Source: Paracoccus stylophorae (GTDB taxonomy: Bacteria > Pseudomonadota > Alphaproteobacteria > Rhodobacterales > Rhodobacteraceae). Taken from it: a stretch of DNA of 64,000 nucleotides. The position numbers and the translations under genes were made by a program. The notes under the pieces were generated by a model, which had not been told where the DNA came from, did no database searches, and saw only the letters and a list, made by a program, of their open reading frames with translations. Every line of letters starts with the position of its first letter. Position 1 is the first letter of the stretch. Where the stretch lies: contig NZ_CP067134.1 of the NCBI RefSeq assembly GCF_028553765.1, positions 1,407,001 through 1,471,000 of the forward strand, given 5' to 3'. This document shows, one piece after another, positions 8,380 to 15,994 of this stretch.

Positions 8380-9531
8380 CTATTTGTCCGACGCCGTTCC
8401 GGTCCAGAGTCTTGTATCTGGGCTCGGCGTCCGTTTGCCATTTGGGAGGTCGAAACGCAGCAAGCCGGCCTTTCGGTTAGTCGTCGCGATCTTGTTGAGA
8501 TGTGTGGTCCGCACCGGCACTAGCTCCATCACCTCACTGGCAAGTGGCCCGAACGCGATCCCCGGTCTCTGTGACACCGTCTGCAACAGGAGTTCGGTCG
8601 CCCAACCGACATGAGCAGAGCATCCGACCCCGTCGCGATCGGTCTCGAACGCGATGATCTGGTCCTCTGGAAACAGCTGCGACTGCCTGCTTTCCTCGGT
8701 CTGGATGGCGTGGCGCGTGCGGACAGCTTCCTTCTCCACCTTTTCTTGAACGGTCCGGAAAACCTCGACGCCGATCCCACTATGAGTGCCAAGTATGAGC
8801 CGCATCTTGATGCGATCCTCACGCGGCTTTCGGATAGCCATATCGGTCAGGTAGGTGGCGACCCGGGCCTCCTTCATCTTGGCCTTCAGGAGCTGCAGGA
8901 TCTTGGTCTCGTTCGAGCCCTCCGGCATCGCCTCGAATGCATCCTTCCAAGCAGGATCCGCTAGGAAACGACCGACGGATGCCGCAACTCCATCCCAGCC
9001 AGCGTGCCTGTTCACCTCTTCAGCCATGAAGTTGAAAAGGAATTCGCCGTTCAGGCTCCGCAGGAACTCAAAAACCTTGGCGGATTCAACATTCCAGCCG
9101 GTTGGATCGATGAATGTGAAGGTGAAGCCGTCCCGGCAGGCAGTGCGTATGCCGTCGAGGTTGTCTTCGAACTGGCCTGAGAACACCTGAATGTCGAACT
9201 CCGGCTTCTGGGCTGCGAACTCCCGCAATTTCGCGACGGATACAGGGTTCCGTTCGCAGAACCGAAAACGGACCTTGAGGCCGGGACGTCCCATATCGAG
9301 CAAAGATCGCCGAACCGTTTCCAATGTTTCGATGGCCTGAGAAAACGAGGCGTCGGAATACCTGTTAGTGTCAGATACCCGCCAAGGGCCCGCGAAGGCG
9401 TCCACGAAGTTGAAGACCGGCGATCTGCCTTGGAACAGCTTGTAGGCTGCGGACTCGAGATAATTGTTGAGAAACAGATGCTTGATGAAGGACTGCTCGC
9501 GCCCGTGATAGTTTTCTATCCTGGGCGGCAT
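8380..9531 (-). CDS. tcmP: Three-Cys-motif partner protein TcmP
   Basis: A 383-residue protein. The ATG at 9531 is used because it lies in a TGATG overlap with the stop of the upstream three-Cys-motif gene. Family features are clear: MPPRIENYHGREQSFIKH at the start, NFVDAFAGPW (about 40-50) and FTFIDPTGW (about 125-135). The FAGP and DPxG positions look like the nucleotide/SAM-binding and acidic loops of a Rossmann-type methyltransferase fold, which is my reading rather than a proven activity. The family is defined by its pairing with Gp37/Gp68-type three-Cys proteins, exactly as here. Biochemical function is unknown; the setting beside a Type I RM system suggests defence or DNA/RNA modification. 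Confidence 0.85.
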   Translation of the reverse strand: MPPRIENYHGREQSFIKHLFLNNYLESAAYKLFQGRSPVFNFVDAFAGPWRVSDTNRYSDASFSQAIETLETVRRSLLDMGRPGLKVRFRFCERNPVSVAKLREFAAQKPEFDIQVFSGQFEDNLDGIRTACRDGFTFTFIDPTGWNVESAKVFEFLRSLNGEFLFNFMAEEVNRHAGWDGVAASVGRFLADPAWKDAFEAMPEGSNETKILQLLKAKMKEARVATYLTDMAIRKPREDRIKMRLILGTHSGIGVEVFRTVQEKVEKEAVRTRHAIQTEESRQSQLFPEDQIIAFETDRDGVGCSAHVGWATELLLQTVSQRPGIAFGPLASEVMELVPVRTTHLNKIATTNRKAGLLRFDLPNGKRTPSPDTRLWTGTASDK

Positions 9532-10298
9532 CAGGCATCCTCGGGCTGCAGGGCGCGAATGATAGGTTCGGGAACGATCTGCCAGGGAAAACCATTCCAC
9601 TCTTCACCGTCGAGAAGGCGCCCGCCGGATTTCGGTCTTGCACCGCCCCACTGCTTGAAGAAGAACGCCACATCGTCACGGTCACAGATGTCCCGTATCT
9701 GGCGGGCCCAGCTTTCGTCCATGGGCCGAGCCCGGGGCCCGCTCTCCCCCCCGACGATGGCCCAAGCGACGCCCTGCAGATCGACATCCCCGACCGGTCC
9801 GAGCAGCGGCTCGAACGAGATGAAGCGCGCGTCGGAATTGATCTGCTTCAGGTGCTCGATCCGGCTCGCGTGCGCGGCGTCCTCGACAGAAACGCCGAGC
9901 CAGATGTGCCGAGGGATCGGCCCTCCATCATACCGCTTCCGAACGTAGTTGCGCATGAGCGAGCTGCGCTTGGTCAGCACCTGGTAGACGTGCCAGTCCG
10001 CCAGCTCCATGGCGTCGAACACCGCGTCGATGAATGTACGGTCGATGTCCTTGTGGAACAGGTCGCTCATCGAGTTCACGAAGATCATCCGCGGCTTTTT
10101 CCAGAGCACGGGCTGCTTCAGCCTCGACGGCCAGAGTGTCAGGTCAAAGCCCTGCTCGTAGGGGTGTCCAGGGATTCCACGCCAGCGCTCTGCGAACCGC
10201 TCGGCGTAACAGTTGTCACAACCGGGACCGACCTTGGTGCAGCCCGTCACCGGGTTCCACGTCGCGTCCGTCCATTCGATGTCTGACTTCTGGGCCAA
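9531..10298 (-). CDS. Three-Cys-motif protein, phage Gp37/Gp68 (DUF5131) family
   Basis: A 255-residue protein that opens with SDIEWTDATWNPVTGC and continues GPGCDNCYAE. The GCx6GCxxCYAE cysteine trio is the family signature and recalls the CxxxCxxC cluster motif of radical SAM proteins, so an iron-sulfur enzyme is plausible. Further conserved stretches are MIFVNSMSDLFH, WHVYQVLTKR, IWLGVSVE, FISFEPLLGP and WAIVGGESG, all typical and intact. The last looks like a glycine-rich binding loop. It is first in a two-gene minus-strand operon with tcmP, overlapping by one base. The reaction and substrate are unknown. Confidence 0.88.
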   Translation of the reverse strand: MAQKSDIEWTDATWNPVTGCTKVGPGCDNCYAERFAERWRGIPGHPYEQGFDLTLWPSRLKQPVLWKKPRMIFVNSMSDLFHKDIDRTFIDAVFDAMELADWHVYQVLTKRSSLMRNYVRKRYDGGPIPRHIWLGVSVEDAAHASRIEHLKQINSDARFISFEPLLGPVGDVDLQGVAWAIVGGESGPRARPMDESWARQIRDICDRDDVAFFFKQWGGARPKSGGRLLDGEEWNGFPWQIVPEPIIRALQPEDA

Positions 10299-10679
10299 CT
10301 GCTCGCCTCACACTTTTTCACAACGGTAACACGCGGTTGACTCAGCACAAAGCACGAACAGCGGCTGAGGTGAGATTGGTCCCAGCCGCAGCCGAACCAG
10401 CGCGCAACGGGCGGCGTTCGATCTCTGTTCCATCCGCCATCCAGATGAATTTTCCAAATCGCGTGCATCACGGACTTCGAAAGATCAATTGAAAGCAATG
10501 ATTTAAAGCTGTTCACCGAAAGCGCGGCGGTTAACAGGTCCGGAGAATATCGGCCCGGAGAGAACGCGTGGCCGCCCTTCGGGGCGTAGGCCGGTTAACA
10601 GCCCCTCCTGCATAACCTTCGAAAACAACGGAAAAATCCGGCGGCAGCCGGATGGGGAGAACGCTTTCGCAGGGGCAAG
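10299..10679. other. Non-coding end of the island, next to tRNA-Ser
   Basis: These 381 bases hold no convincing gene. The left part should carry the promoter of the three-Cys/tcmP operon. A 10-base direct repeat (CGGTTAACAG) occurs at 10528-10537 and 10592-10601. Between them a short hairpin (GCCCTTCGGGGC region, about 10573-10586) lies downstream of the tRNA on its strand, but without a clear T tract. The segment adjoins the tRNA 3' end, a usual place for island attachment sites, but I cannot point to an att core. Confidence 0.5.
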
Positions 10680-10769
10680 TGGCGGAGGCGGTGGGATTCG
10701 AACCCACGGTGGGCGTTGACCCACGTCGGTTTTCAAGACCGGTGCAATCAACCACTCTGCCACGCCTCC
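10680..10769 (-). tRNA. tRNA-Ser (anticodon UGA)
   Basis: A class II tRNA with a long variable arm. The acceptor stem GGAGGCG pairs with CGCCTCC, the T arm contains GGTTCGAATCC, and CCA is encoded at 10682-10680. The anticodon loop CTTGAAA gives UGA, decoding UCN serine codons. Its 3' end faces the defence island, so it is a candidate integration landmark. Confidence 0.95.
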
Positions 10770-10918
10770 GACGGGTGTCGCTTATCTGTTGCGCGAAATT
10801 GGCGCAAGGGGCGGGCAGGGGGTGGCATCTTGCGTGCTGCCGGGCGCAGGATCGGCGGCATTTCCTCGCGCGCCTTTCCGCGCTTGCCCGTGCCTCGGGT
10901 TTTGCCTAATCCGGACCC

Positions 10919-11533
10919 ATGTTCGAGTGGATCAGCGATCACAGCACGTTCGTGCAGGCCTCGGTCGGTATCGTGACCGCGCTGGTCTGGGTGATCTATC
11001 TGCATATTCTGGTCTCGGGGCTGCGGCGGCAGCGGCGGTCCGAGATCCTGATCACGCTGGCGGGGGCGCGCGATCTGTCGGGGCGGATCCTGGTCAGCAA
11101 TCTGGGCTTCGAGCCGATCTATATCCTCGACATCCTGCTGCGCAGCCGGGCGGAGGCGGATGAGCGGACCGTATCGGTCGCCGAGCGCACCGAGGTGAGG
11201 TTCGAGGATCGCACCTCGTCCGATCAGGTGACGTTGCAGATGCCTTTGAAATCGGGGGATTTCGTCGATATCGGCCAGTTCGAGACGCTGTTGCGGCGGG
11301 CGCGTCCGTCAGCGTCGCAGCATGGGGATGCCAGCGATCTGACGCATGTGGAAATCACCGTCGTCGCGGTCACGGCGGCCACGACCAGTATCGTCGCGGC
11401 GCGGCGCGGGTTCGGGATCGAGCGTTCCGGAAAGGATAGGATCAGCCTTCGCGCCGACAGCCTGTATGCGCGGCAGATCAGGCGCCGGCGGGAACGCCGC
11501 CGCATCGAGCGGCAGCTGGAAGACCTGCTTTGA
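10919..11533 (+). CDS. Membrane-anchored protein of unknown function
   Basis: A 204-residue protein with one N-terminal membrane segment (about 13-34, ASVGIVTALVWVIYLHILV), then a basic stretch (LRRQRRSE). The soluble domain (about 40-165) is rich in beta strands, followed by a very basic C-terminal tail (RQIRRRRERRRIERQLEDLL) that could contact RNA, DNA or acidic lipids. No motif names a function. It lies alone between tRNA-Ser and a bidirectional terminator, and its codon use matches the chromosomal neighbours rather than the island. Confidence 0.75.
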   Translation: MFEWISDHSTFVQASVGIVTALVWVIYLHILVSGLRRQRRSEILITLAGARDLSGRILVSNLGFEPIYILDILLRSRAEADERTVSVAERTEVRFEDRTSSDQVTLQMPLKSGDFVDIGQFETLLRRARPSASQHGDASDLTHVEITVVAVTAATTSIVAARRGFGIERSGKDRISLRADSLYARQIRRRRERRRIERQLEDLL

Positions 11534-11546
11534 ATGTGCGGGGACG

Positions 11547-11582
11547 CAAAAAACCCGGCCCATGGGGGCCGGGTTGTTTGGG
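11547..11582. terminator. Bidirectional rho-independent terminator
   Basis: The arms AACCCGGCCC (11552-11561) and GGGCCGGGTT (11566-11575) form a strong GC stem with a four-base loop. On the minus strand the stem is followed by a run of T (complement of 11547-11552), on the plus strand by TTGTTTGGG. It lies between two convergent genes and can serve both. Confidence 0.85.
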
Positions 11583-11619
11583 TCAGGTCGGGGCGGTGTT
11601 TCTGCCCCGCAGTCGAGTC

Positions 11620-12519
11620 TCAGTTCTCGTATTCGGGAAGCTGTTCCATCTCTTCCTTCGTCATACCGACATAGGCGCGCACATCGCCACCCTCATCGCG
11701 CATGATCTGAAGATCCTCGACCGGCAGGGCGACGCGCTTGGCGCCGATGCCCAGGAAGCCGCCGACATCGACGATGGCCTGCGAGACGGTGGTGCCGTCC
11801 TCGTTGAGGACCAGGTCCTCGATTTCGGCAATGCTTTCGTCGTTGGCACCATAGAGCGACGCACCGGTCAGATCCTCGGCGGTCAGGTCTTCCAACGCCA
11901 CGGCGGTATAGCCTTCGCGCGGGGTGACCATGGTGTTGTCGGCATCGGCCTGTTCGGCCGCAGGAACCGGTGCGACGGCCGGATCGGTCGTGGCCGTATC
12001 ATTGGTTACGACGGTGGCGTTGTCGGTTGCCGTGTCATTGGTGACGACGGTGGCGTTGTCGGTTGCCGCCGCGTCGGTCGCGGCTGCCTCGGTCTGCTCA
12101 TCCATATAAGCGGGCGCCTGCTCCAGCGCCTCGCGGGACGAGGGCAGGACGATGAAATAGTCGTCCGGATCTTCGGTGCCTTCGTCGGTCATGAACTTCA
12201 GCTGGTCCATGTTCACGGCCACGCGCTTTTCGCCCATGCCCAGGAAGCCGCCGATGTCCAGCAGGACGGAACTGACCGAGCCGTCGCGCGACAGCACAAG
12301 GTCGTTCACCTCGCCCAAATCTTCCCAATCGGCCTGTGCGCCATCGACAGCGTCCATGTCGGCCGCGGTTTCGGCCTCGGAGGTGTAGATGCGCGATCCG
12401 ATGAATTCGCTGGCCAGAAGGTCATTGGCATCCATCGTGCGATAGGCGTTGCCCGCATCCTGCGCCAGGACGGGGGCGGCGGTCAGCATCAGGGCGGCAA
12501 TAGAAGTTGTCAAACGCAT
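11620..12519 (-). CDS. Periplasmic protein with two PRC-barrel domains
   Basis: A 299-residue protein with a Sec signal peptide (about 1-20, MRLTTSIAALMLTAAPVLAQ). It has two PRC-barrel modules (about 30-110 and 205-285), each with the pattern IGxxIY, IxDLVL, V.VGGFLGxGxKRVAV, and a low-complexity linker rich in Thr, Asn, Asp and Ala between them. The linker holds a perfect 12-residue duplication. PRC barrels bind proteins or surfaces, and in Rhodobacteraceae such exported forms are common; no enzymatic role is known. It is monocistronic, ending at the terminator near 11550. Confidence 0.88.
   Translation of the reverse strand: MRLTTSIAALMLTAAPVLAQDAGNAYRTMDANDLLASEFIGSRIYTSEAETAADMDAVDGAQADWEDLGEVNDLVLSRDGSVSSVLLDIGGFLGMGEKRVAVNMDQLKFMTDEGTEDPDDYFIVLPSSREALEQAPAYMDEQTEAAATDAAATDNATVVTNDTATDNATVVTNDTATTDPAVAPVPAAEQADADNTMVTPREGYTAVALEDLTAEDLTGASLYGANDESIAEIEDLVLNEDGTTVSQAIVDVGGFLGIGAKRVALPVEDLQIMRDEGGDVRAYVGMTKEEMEQLPEYEN
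11992..12063 (-). repeat. 36-base tandem repeat inside the PRC-barrel gene
   Basis: Two adjoining 36-base units (11992-12027 and 12028-12063) each encode TDNATVVTNDTA. They differ at only a few bases, so the duplication is recent. It lies in the disordered linker, where copy number can change without breaking a domain. Confidence 0.85.
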
Positions 12520-12680
12520 GTCGAAGCATCTCCGTATTGTGTTTCGGTGTCGGGGTCTAAACGCGGTCGGGTGACAGAGGTTCCTTGGATTTCGCAGTCT
12601 CGTGGAGGGGGGAAGCAGGAACTTGTGTCATCGTCGCGATCGGCAGGTTTTGCCGGCGCGCGCGGTTGCACCGGCGTCGG

Positions 12681-13637
12681 TCAGTCGGGCGCAGCGGACC
12701 CTTCGGAACGGTCGGCGCCCGTTGCGGGCAATTCCTGCGTCAACGTGCGGTTCACGGCGATCAGACGCCAGGCGTCGTCCTCGCCGCCAATCCGGCGTGC
12801 CTGATCCTCGGGCAGGGCGCGTCCGGAATCTGGCTCGACGCTGGCGCGGACGAAGCGGCCAGTCTCGCGGATCTTGACGGTCATGCCGGATGCGTTCCGT
12901 TCCAGATGCTGTCCAAGACGGTCCACCAGGGGGTGAATGTCGGGGCTGTCCAGCTTGCGCGGCGCGCCGTCCAGCAGTTCCGCGACCGAGATGCGCATGG
13001 CGCGCAGCCCGTCGCGCAGGATGTCGATGGCGATGAAGCCCGCCGCGGCCGCGTCGGCCCACCAGAAGCCGAACCCGATCCCCACGATCCCGGCGATGCC
13101 GGCCGCGCCCGTCTTCCAGTCGGCGGCGTTCATCTGGGCGTCGGTGTGCAGGATCTTGTCCATGGCCTTGTGCGCGAGCGGCAGCTTCTTGTGGCCCAGG
13201 ATCACGGGCGGGATGATGGAATAAATCAGCGCGGCGATCATCAGCCAGCCCAGCCAGACATCCAGTCCCAGGAACTGCACATTGCCGATGGTCGGGTGTT
13301 CGCGCAGCAGCAGCGCCGAGCCGGAATCGTAGATCAGGAACGCGCCCATCCCGCTAAGCGCCGTCGCCGACAGAAAGAACCCCAACGAGCCGACCCGGTG
13401 AAACCCATAGGGATAGAACCGCGTCGGCGGTTTCGTTTCGATCTTGCGGGTGATCAGGAACAGGATGGGCGGGATCAGGCTCAGCGTGTCCTCGATCCAG
13501 GCGGTCTTCATCGCCTGGCTGGACCCCATCGCGAAGTACATGACGACGATGATGCTCAGCAGGAAACCAAGGCTCCACCATTCCAGACGTTCGGCGCGGT
13601 CCAGCGTCTTGCGGATGTCGTCGGGGATATCCTTCAT
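12681..13637 (-). CDS. CDF-family cation transporter
   Basis: A 318-residue inner-membrane protein with about six membrane segments in the first 210 residues and a cytoplasmic C-terminal domain. The order and look of the helices fit cation diffusion facilitators, which export Zn2+, Co2+, Fe2+ or Mn2+ in exchange for protons. Acidic and histidine residues that may bind metal are seen in AWIEDTLSL and HTDAQMNAADW. The C-terminal domain (about 215-318) holds only a weak match to the usual CDF dimer domain. Its start overlaps the stop of the upstream lipoprotein gene (ATGA). The metal cannot be told from the sequence. Confidence 0.8.
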   Translation of the reverse strand: MKDIPDDIRKTLDRAERLEWWSLGFLLSIIVVMYFAMGSSQAMKTAWIEDTLSLIPPILFLITRKIETKPPTRFYPYGFHRVGSLGFFLSATALSGMGAFLIYDSGSALLLREHPTIGNVQFLGLDVWLGWLMIAALIYSIIPPVILGHKKLPLAHKAMDKILHTDAQMNAADWKTGAAGIAGIVGIGFGFWWADAAAAGFIAIDILRDGLRAMRISVAELLDGAPRKLDSPDIHPLVDRLGQHLERNASGMTVKIRETGRFVRASVEPDSGRALPEDQARRIGGEDDAWRLIAVNRTLTQELPATGADRSEGSAAPD

Positions 13638-14062
13638 GGTGCGACCTCTTGCAGCGCGCGGTTCACGGTGACCAGAAACGCGTTCTCGCCCCGGCGCAGC
13701 GCCAGGACCTGCTGTTTCGTCTTGCCGTTCAGGGTCAGCGTGCCGACCGGATCGCTTAGCGCGACGGAGTGGCGGAACGGCGTATCTTCGGGAATCTGGC
13801 CTGCGACGATGTGCAGCCGACCCTGTTCCAGAAGGACGAACAGGCGGTGCGGATCATCCTGCACGACCTGCAATTCGGCATCGAAGGCGCGGGCGATCTG
13901 GTCGATGGCGCCTTTGTCCGCATCCTGCAACTGCGTCAGCGCCCCGACCTTCAGCACGGCACCGCGCACCTCGTCGCTGGTTCCTTCGGGATCGGCGGGG
14001 AATTTGCACGCCGCCAGCGACAGCAGCAGCAGAAACGTCAACAGTCTGGATGTTCCGCGCAT
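13634..14062 (-). CDS. Lipoprotein with a partial solute-binding-like fold
   Basis: A 142-residue protein. The start at 14062 is chosen because it gives a clear lipoprotein signal (MRGTSRLLTFLLLLSLAAC), cleaved before the cysteine of LAAC. The mature part reads like half of a bacterial extracellular solute-binding domain (SBP family 3): LKVGALTQ, IDQIARAFDAELQVV, LFVLLEQGRLHIVAGQIPEDTP. Only one lobe is present, so it may bind a ligand or metal weakly, or serve as a partner of the CDF transporter encoded next, with which it overlaps. Function inferred. Confidence 0.75.
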   Translation of the reverse strand: MRGTSRLLTFLLLLSLAACKFPADPEGTSDEVRGAVLKVGALTQLQDADKGAIDQIARAFDAELQVVQDDPHRLFVLLEQGRLHIVAGQIPEDTPFRHSVALSDPVGTLTLNGKTKQQVLALRRGENAFLVTVNRALQEVAP

Positions 14063-14217
14063 CGCCGCCTTCCCGTGCCGTGGTCCTGCCCACAACCTTG
14101 GAAGCCGCGAACGGTTGCACCGGCCGCGCAAGAAAAAGCCGGGAACCCAAGGGGATGTCAGCCGTTGGCGATCAGGGCAGGCGCAACCGGCCTGCATATT
14201 GAAGGGAGAATCCGACC

Positions 14218-14286
14218 ATGCACAGCATCATCTATATCGTCGGCCTTGTGGTCATCGTTCTGGCAATCGTGGGCTTTGTTCTGTGA
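14218..14286 (+). CDS. 22-residue single-span membrane peptide
   Basis: The ATG at 14218 follows a good AAGGGAG site by about 8 bases and opens a short frame: MHSIIYIVGLVVIVLAIVGF then VL, stop at 14286. Almost the whole peptide is one hydrophobic helix. I recall very similar tiny proteins starting M(H/N)(S/T)IIYIVGL in other Rhodobacteraceae, which supports it as a real gene. It stands alone between a lipoprotein operon on the other strand and a hairpin. Role unknown; tiny membrane peptides often modulate larger membrane proteins. Confidence 0.7.
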   Translation: MHSIIYIVGLVVIVLAIVGFVL

Positions 14287-14375
14287 GCGGAAGACAGTTT
14301 CACGTCATAAGCGCCCCGTGACGGGCAAAGACTGAAAAAAGGTGCTGCGCAGCGCGTTTTCCCCAGAATGACAAC

Positions 14376-14405
14376 CTCGCCGGACAAGATGTGTCGTCCG
14401 GCGAG
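14376..14405 (-). terminator. Hairpin downstream of the aldehyde dehydrogenase gene
   Basis: CTCGCCGGAC (14376-14385) and GTCCGGCGAG (14396-14405) form a perfect 10-bp stem with a 10-base loop. It lies 34 bases past the stop of the minus-strand dehydrogenase gene. The T run after it is poor, so it may need Rho or act mainly as an RNA 3' stabiliser. Confidence 0.6.
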
Positions 14406-14439
14406 ATTGAATTACTGAAGAATGGCAGCGCGCAGGGCG

Positions 14440-15876
14440 TCAGACGATCTGCATGCTGTGCGAGATGTTCTTGACGATCATGTAGTTGTCCAGACCCTCG
14501 ATCCCGCCTTCGCGGCCATAGCCGCTGGACTTGACGCCGCCGAACGGGGTTTCGGGCAACGACGCCTCAAGCGTGTTGAACGAGACATTGCCCGCCTCGA
14601 TCTCGTCGGTCATGCGGTCGATATAGTCGGCGCGGTTGGTGAACCCATAGGCGGCCAGACCGAAGGGCGTCGAGTTCGCCTTGGCAATGGCTTCGTCCAG
14701 CGACGAGACGGGGTTGATCACGGCAAGCGGGCCGAACGGTTCTTCCTGCATCACCCGCGCATCGTCGGGGACGTTGACCAGCACTGTGGGTTCGAAGAAA
14801 TAGCCCTTGTTGCCGATCCGCCCGCCGCCGGTGCGGACCTCGGCGCCCTTGGCCCGCGCATCCTCGACCAGATCGGACAGCGCCGGCACGCGGCGTTCAT
14901 TGGCCAGCGGACCCATTTCGATCCCGGCTTCCATGCCGTTGCCGACCGTGGTCGCGGCGGCGCGTTTCACGAAATTCTCGGCATATTGGTCGAAGATGCT
15001 GTCATGCACGAAAAAGCGCGTGGGCGAGGTGCAGACCTGCCCGGCATTGCGATATTTGCGCACGGCGCTGGTGATCGCCGCGCGTTCCACATCGGTATCC
15101 TCGCAGACGATCACGGGCGCATGGCCGCCCAGCTCCATCAGCACGCGGGTCATGTTTTCCGATGCCAGCGTGGTCAGGTGGCGACCCACGGCGGTCGAGC
15201 CGGTGAAGGCCACAAGGCGCACCGGGTCCTGCCGGATCAGGTGATCCGAAATCGTCGCCGGCGTGCCGAAGACCAAATTCAGCACCCCCGGCGGCAGCCC
15301 GGCATCGTGAAAGGCGCGCACGATGTGCAGCGCGCCGGCAGGGGTTTCCTCGGCCGCCTTGAGGATGATCGAACAGCCGGTCGCAAGCGCGCCCGCGATC
15401 TTGCGGCAAGGCTGGCTCATCGGGAAATTCCAGGGCGACAGGCCCAGCACCACGCCGATCGGCTGGTGATGCACGACATAGCGGACGCCGGGCGCGGACG
15501 GGATCACGCGGCCATAGGTGCGCACCGCCTCGCCCGCGTCCCATTCGATGAACTCGCTGCCCCGGATCACCTCCAGCCGCGCCTGCGTCAGCGGCTTACC
15601 GTGTTCGGCGGTGATGGACCGCGCAATCTCTTCCTGCCGTTCGCGCAGAAGGGCGGCGGCCTTCAGCATGACATTCGCCCGGTCGCGCGGGGCGGTGTTG
15701 CGCCAGATGCGGAACCCGTCCTCGGCGGCGGCCAGCGCATCGTCGAGATCCGCGATCTCGGCGTGGGGCAGGCGTCCGATCTCTTCTTCCGTGGCGGGGT
15801 TCACGACCGGAAGATGGTTTTCCGTGTCACGCCATTCGCCCCCGATATAAAGCTTCAGATCCGGATAGGAGGTCAT
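14440..15876 (-). CDS. NAD(P)-dependent semialdehyde dehydrogenase (GabD-like)
   Basis: A 478-residue cytosolic aldehyde dehydrogenase of the succinate-semialdehyde type. The general base glutamate lies in VLMELGGHAPV, the catalytic cysteine in NAGQVCTSPTR, and the cofactor contacts in GLSPWNFP and FTGSTAVGR. Length fits the family. The start at 15876 (MTSYPDLKLYIGGEW) is preferred over one 14 codons upstream because the family alignment begins here. An LTTR-type site precedes the gene, matching sites before the dioxygenase and DapA-like genes, so it probably oxidises a semialdehyde of the ring-cleavage pathway, such as an aminomuconate semialdehyde. Succinate semialdehyde is the alternative substrate. 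Confidence 0.88.
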   Translation of the reverse strand: MTSYPDLKLYIGGEWRDTENHLPVVNPATEEEIGRLPHAEIADLDDALAAAEDGFRIWRNTAPRDRANVMLKAAALLRERQEEIARSITAEHGKPLTQARLEVIRGSEFIEWDAGEAVRTYGRVIPSAPGVRYVVHHQPIGVVLGLSPWNFPMSQPCRKIAGALATGCSIILKAAEETPAGALHIVRAFHDAGLPPGVLNLVFGTPATISDHLIRQDPVRLVAFTGSTAVGRHLTTLASENMTRVLMELGGHAPVIVCEDTDVERAAITSAVRKYRNAGQVCTSPTRFFVHDSIFDQYAENFVKRAAATTVGNGMEAGIEMGPLANERRVPALSDLVEDARAKGAEVRTGGGRIGNKGYFFEPTVLVNVPDDARVMQEEPFGPLAVINPVSSLDEAIAKANSTPFGLAAYGFTNRADYIDRMTDEIEAGNVSFNTLEASLPETPFGGVKSSGYGREGGIEGLDNYMIVKNISHSMQIV

Positions 15877-15958
15877 GTCAATCTCGCTTGCCCAAATGTT
15901 CTGTCGGACCGATGACACATGCTGGCGGGCTTGCGATCAAGTGAATTGGCGAAATACA

Positions 15959-15979
15959 GATATCGGCTTGCGTTATACC
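15959..15979 (-). promoter_or_regulatory. LysR-type operator before the aldehyde dehydrogenase gene
   Basis: On the minus strand this reads GGTAT-N11-ATATC, the interrupted dyad (T-N11-A) used by LysR-type regulators. Its centre is about 93 bases before the dehydrogenase start, a normal activator position. The dioxygenase gene has the same arms in the same orientation at 19810-19830. Confidence 0.65.
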
Positions 15980-15994
15980 GCGTGGGATATCGGG

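Noticed and set aside
10528..10601. Direct repeat CGGTTAACAG as an attachment site
   Set aside because: It is only 10 bases, its copies are 64 bases apart and neither touches the tRNA or flanks the island, so it cannot be the element boundary.
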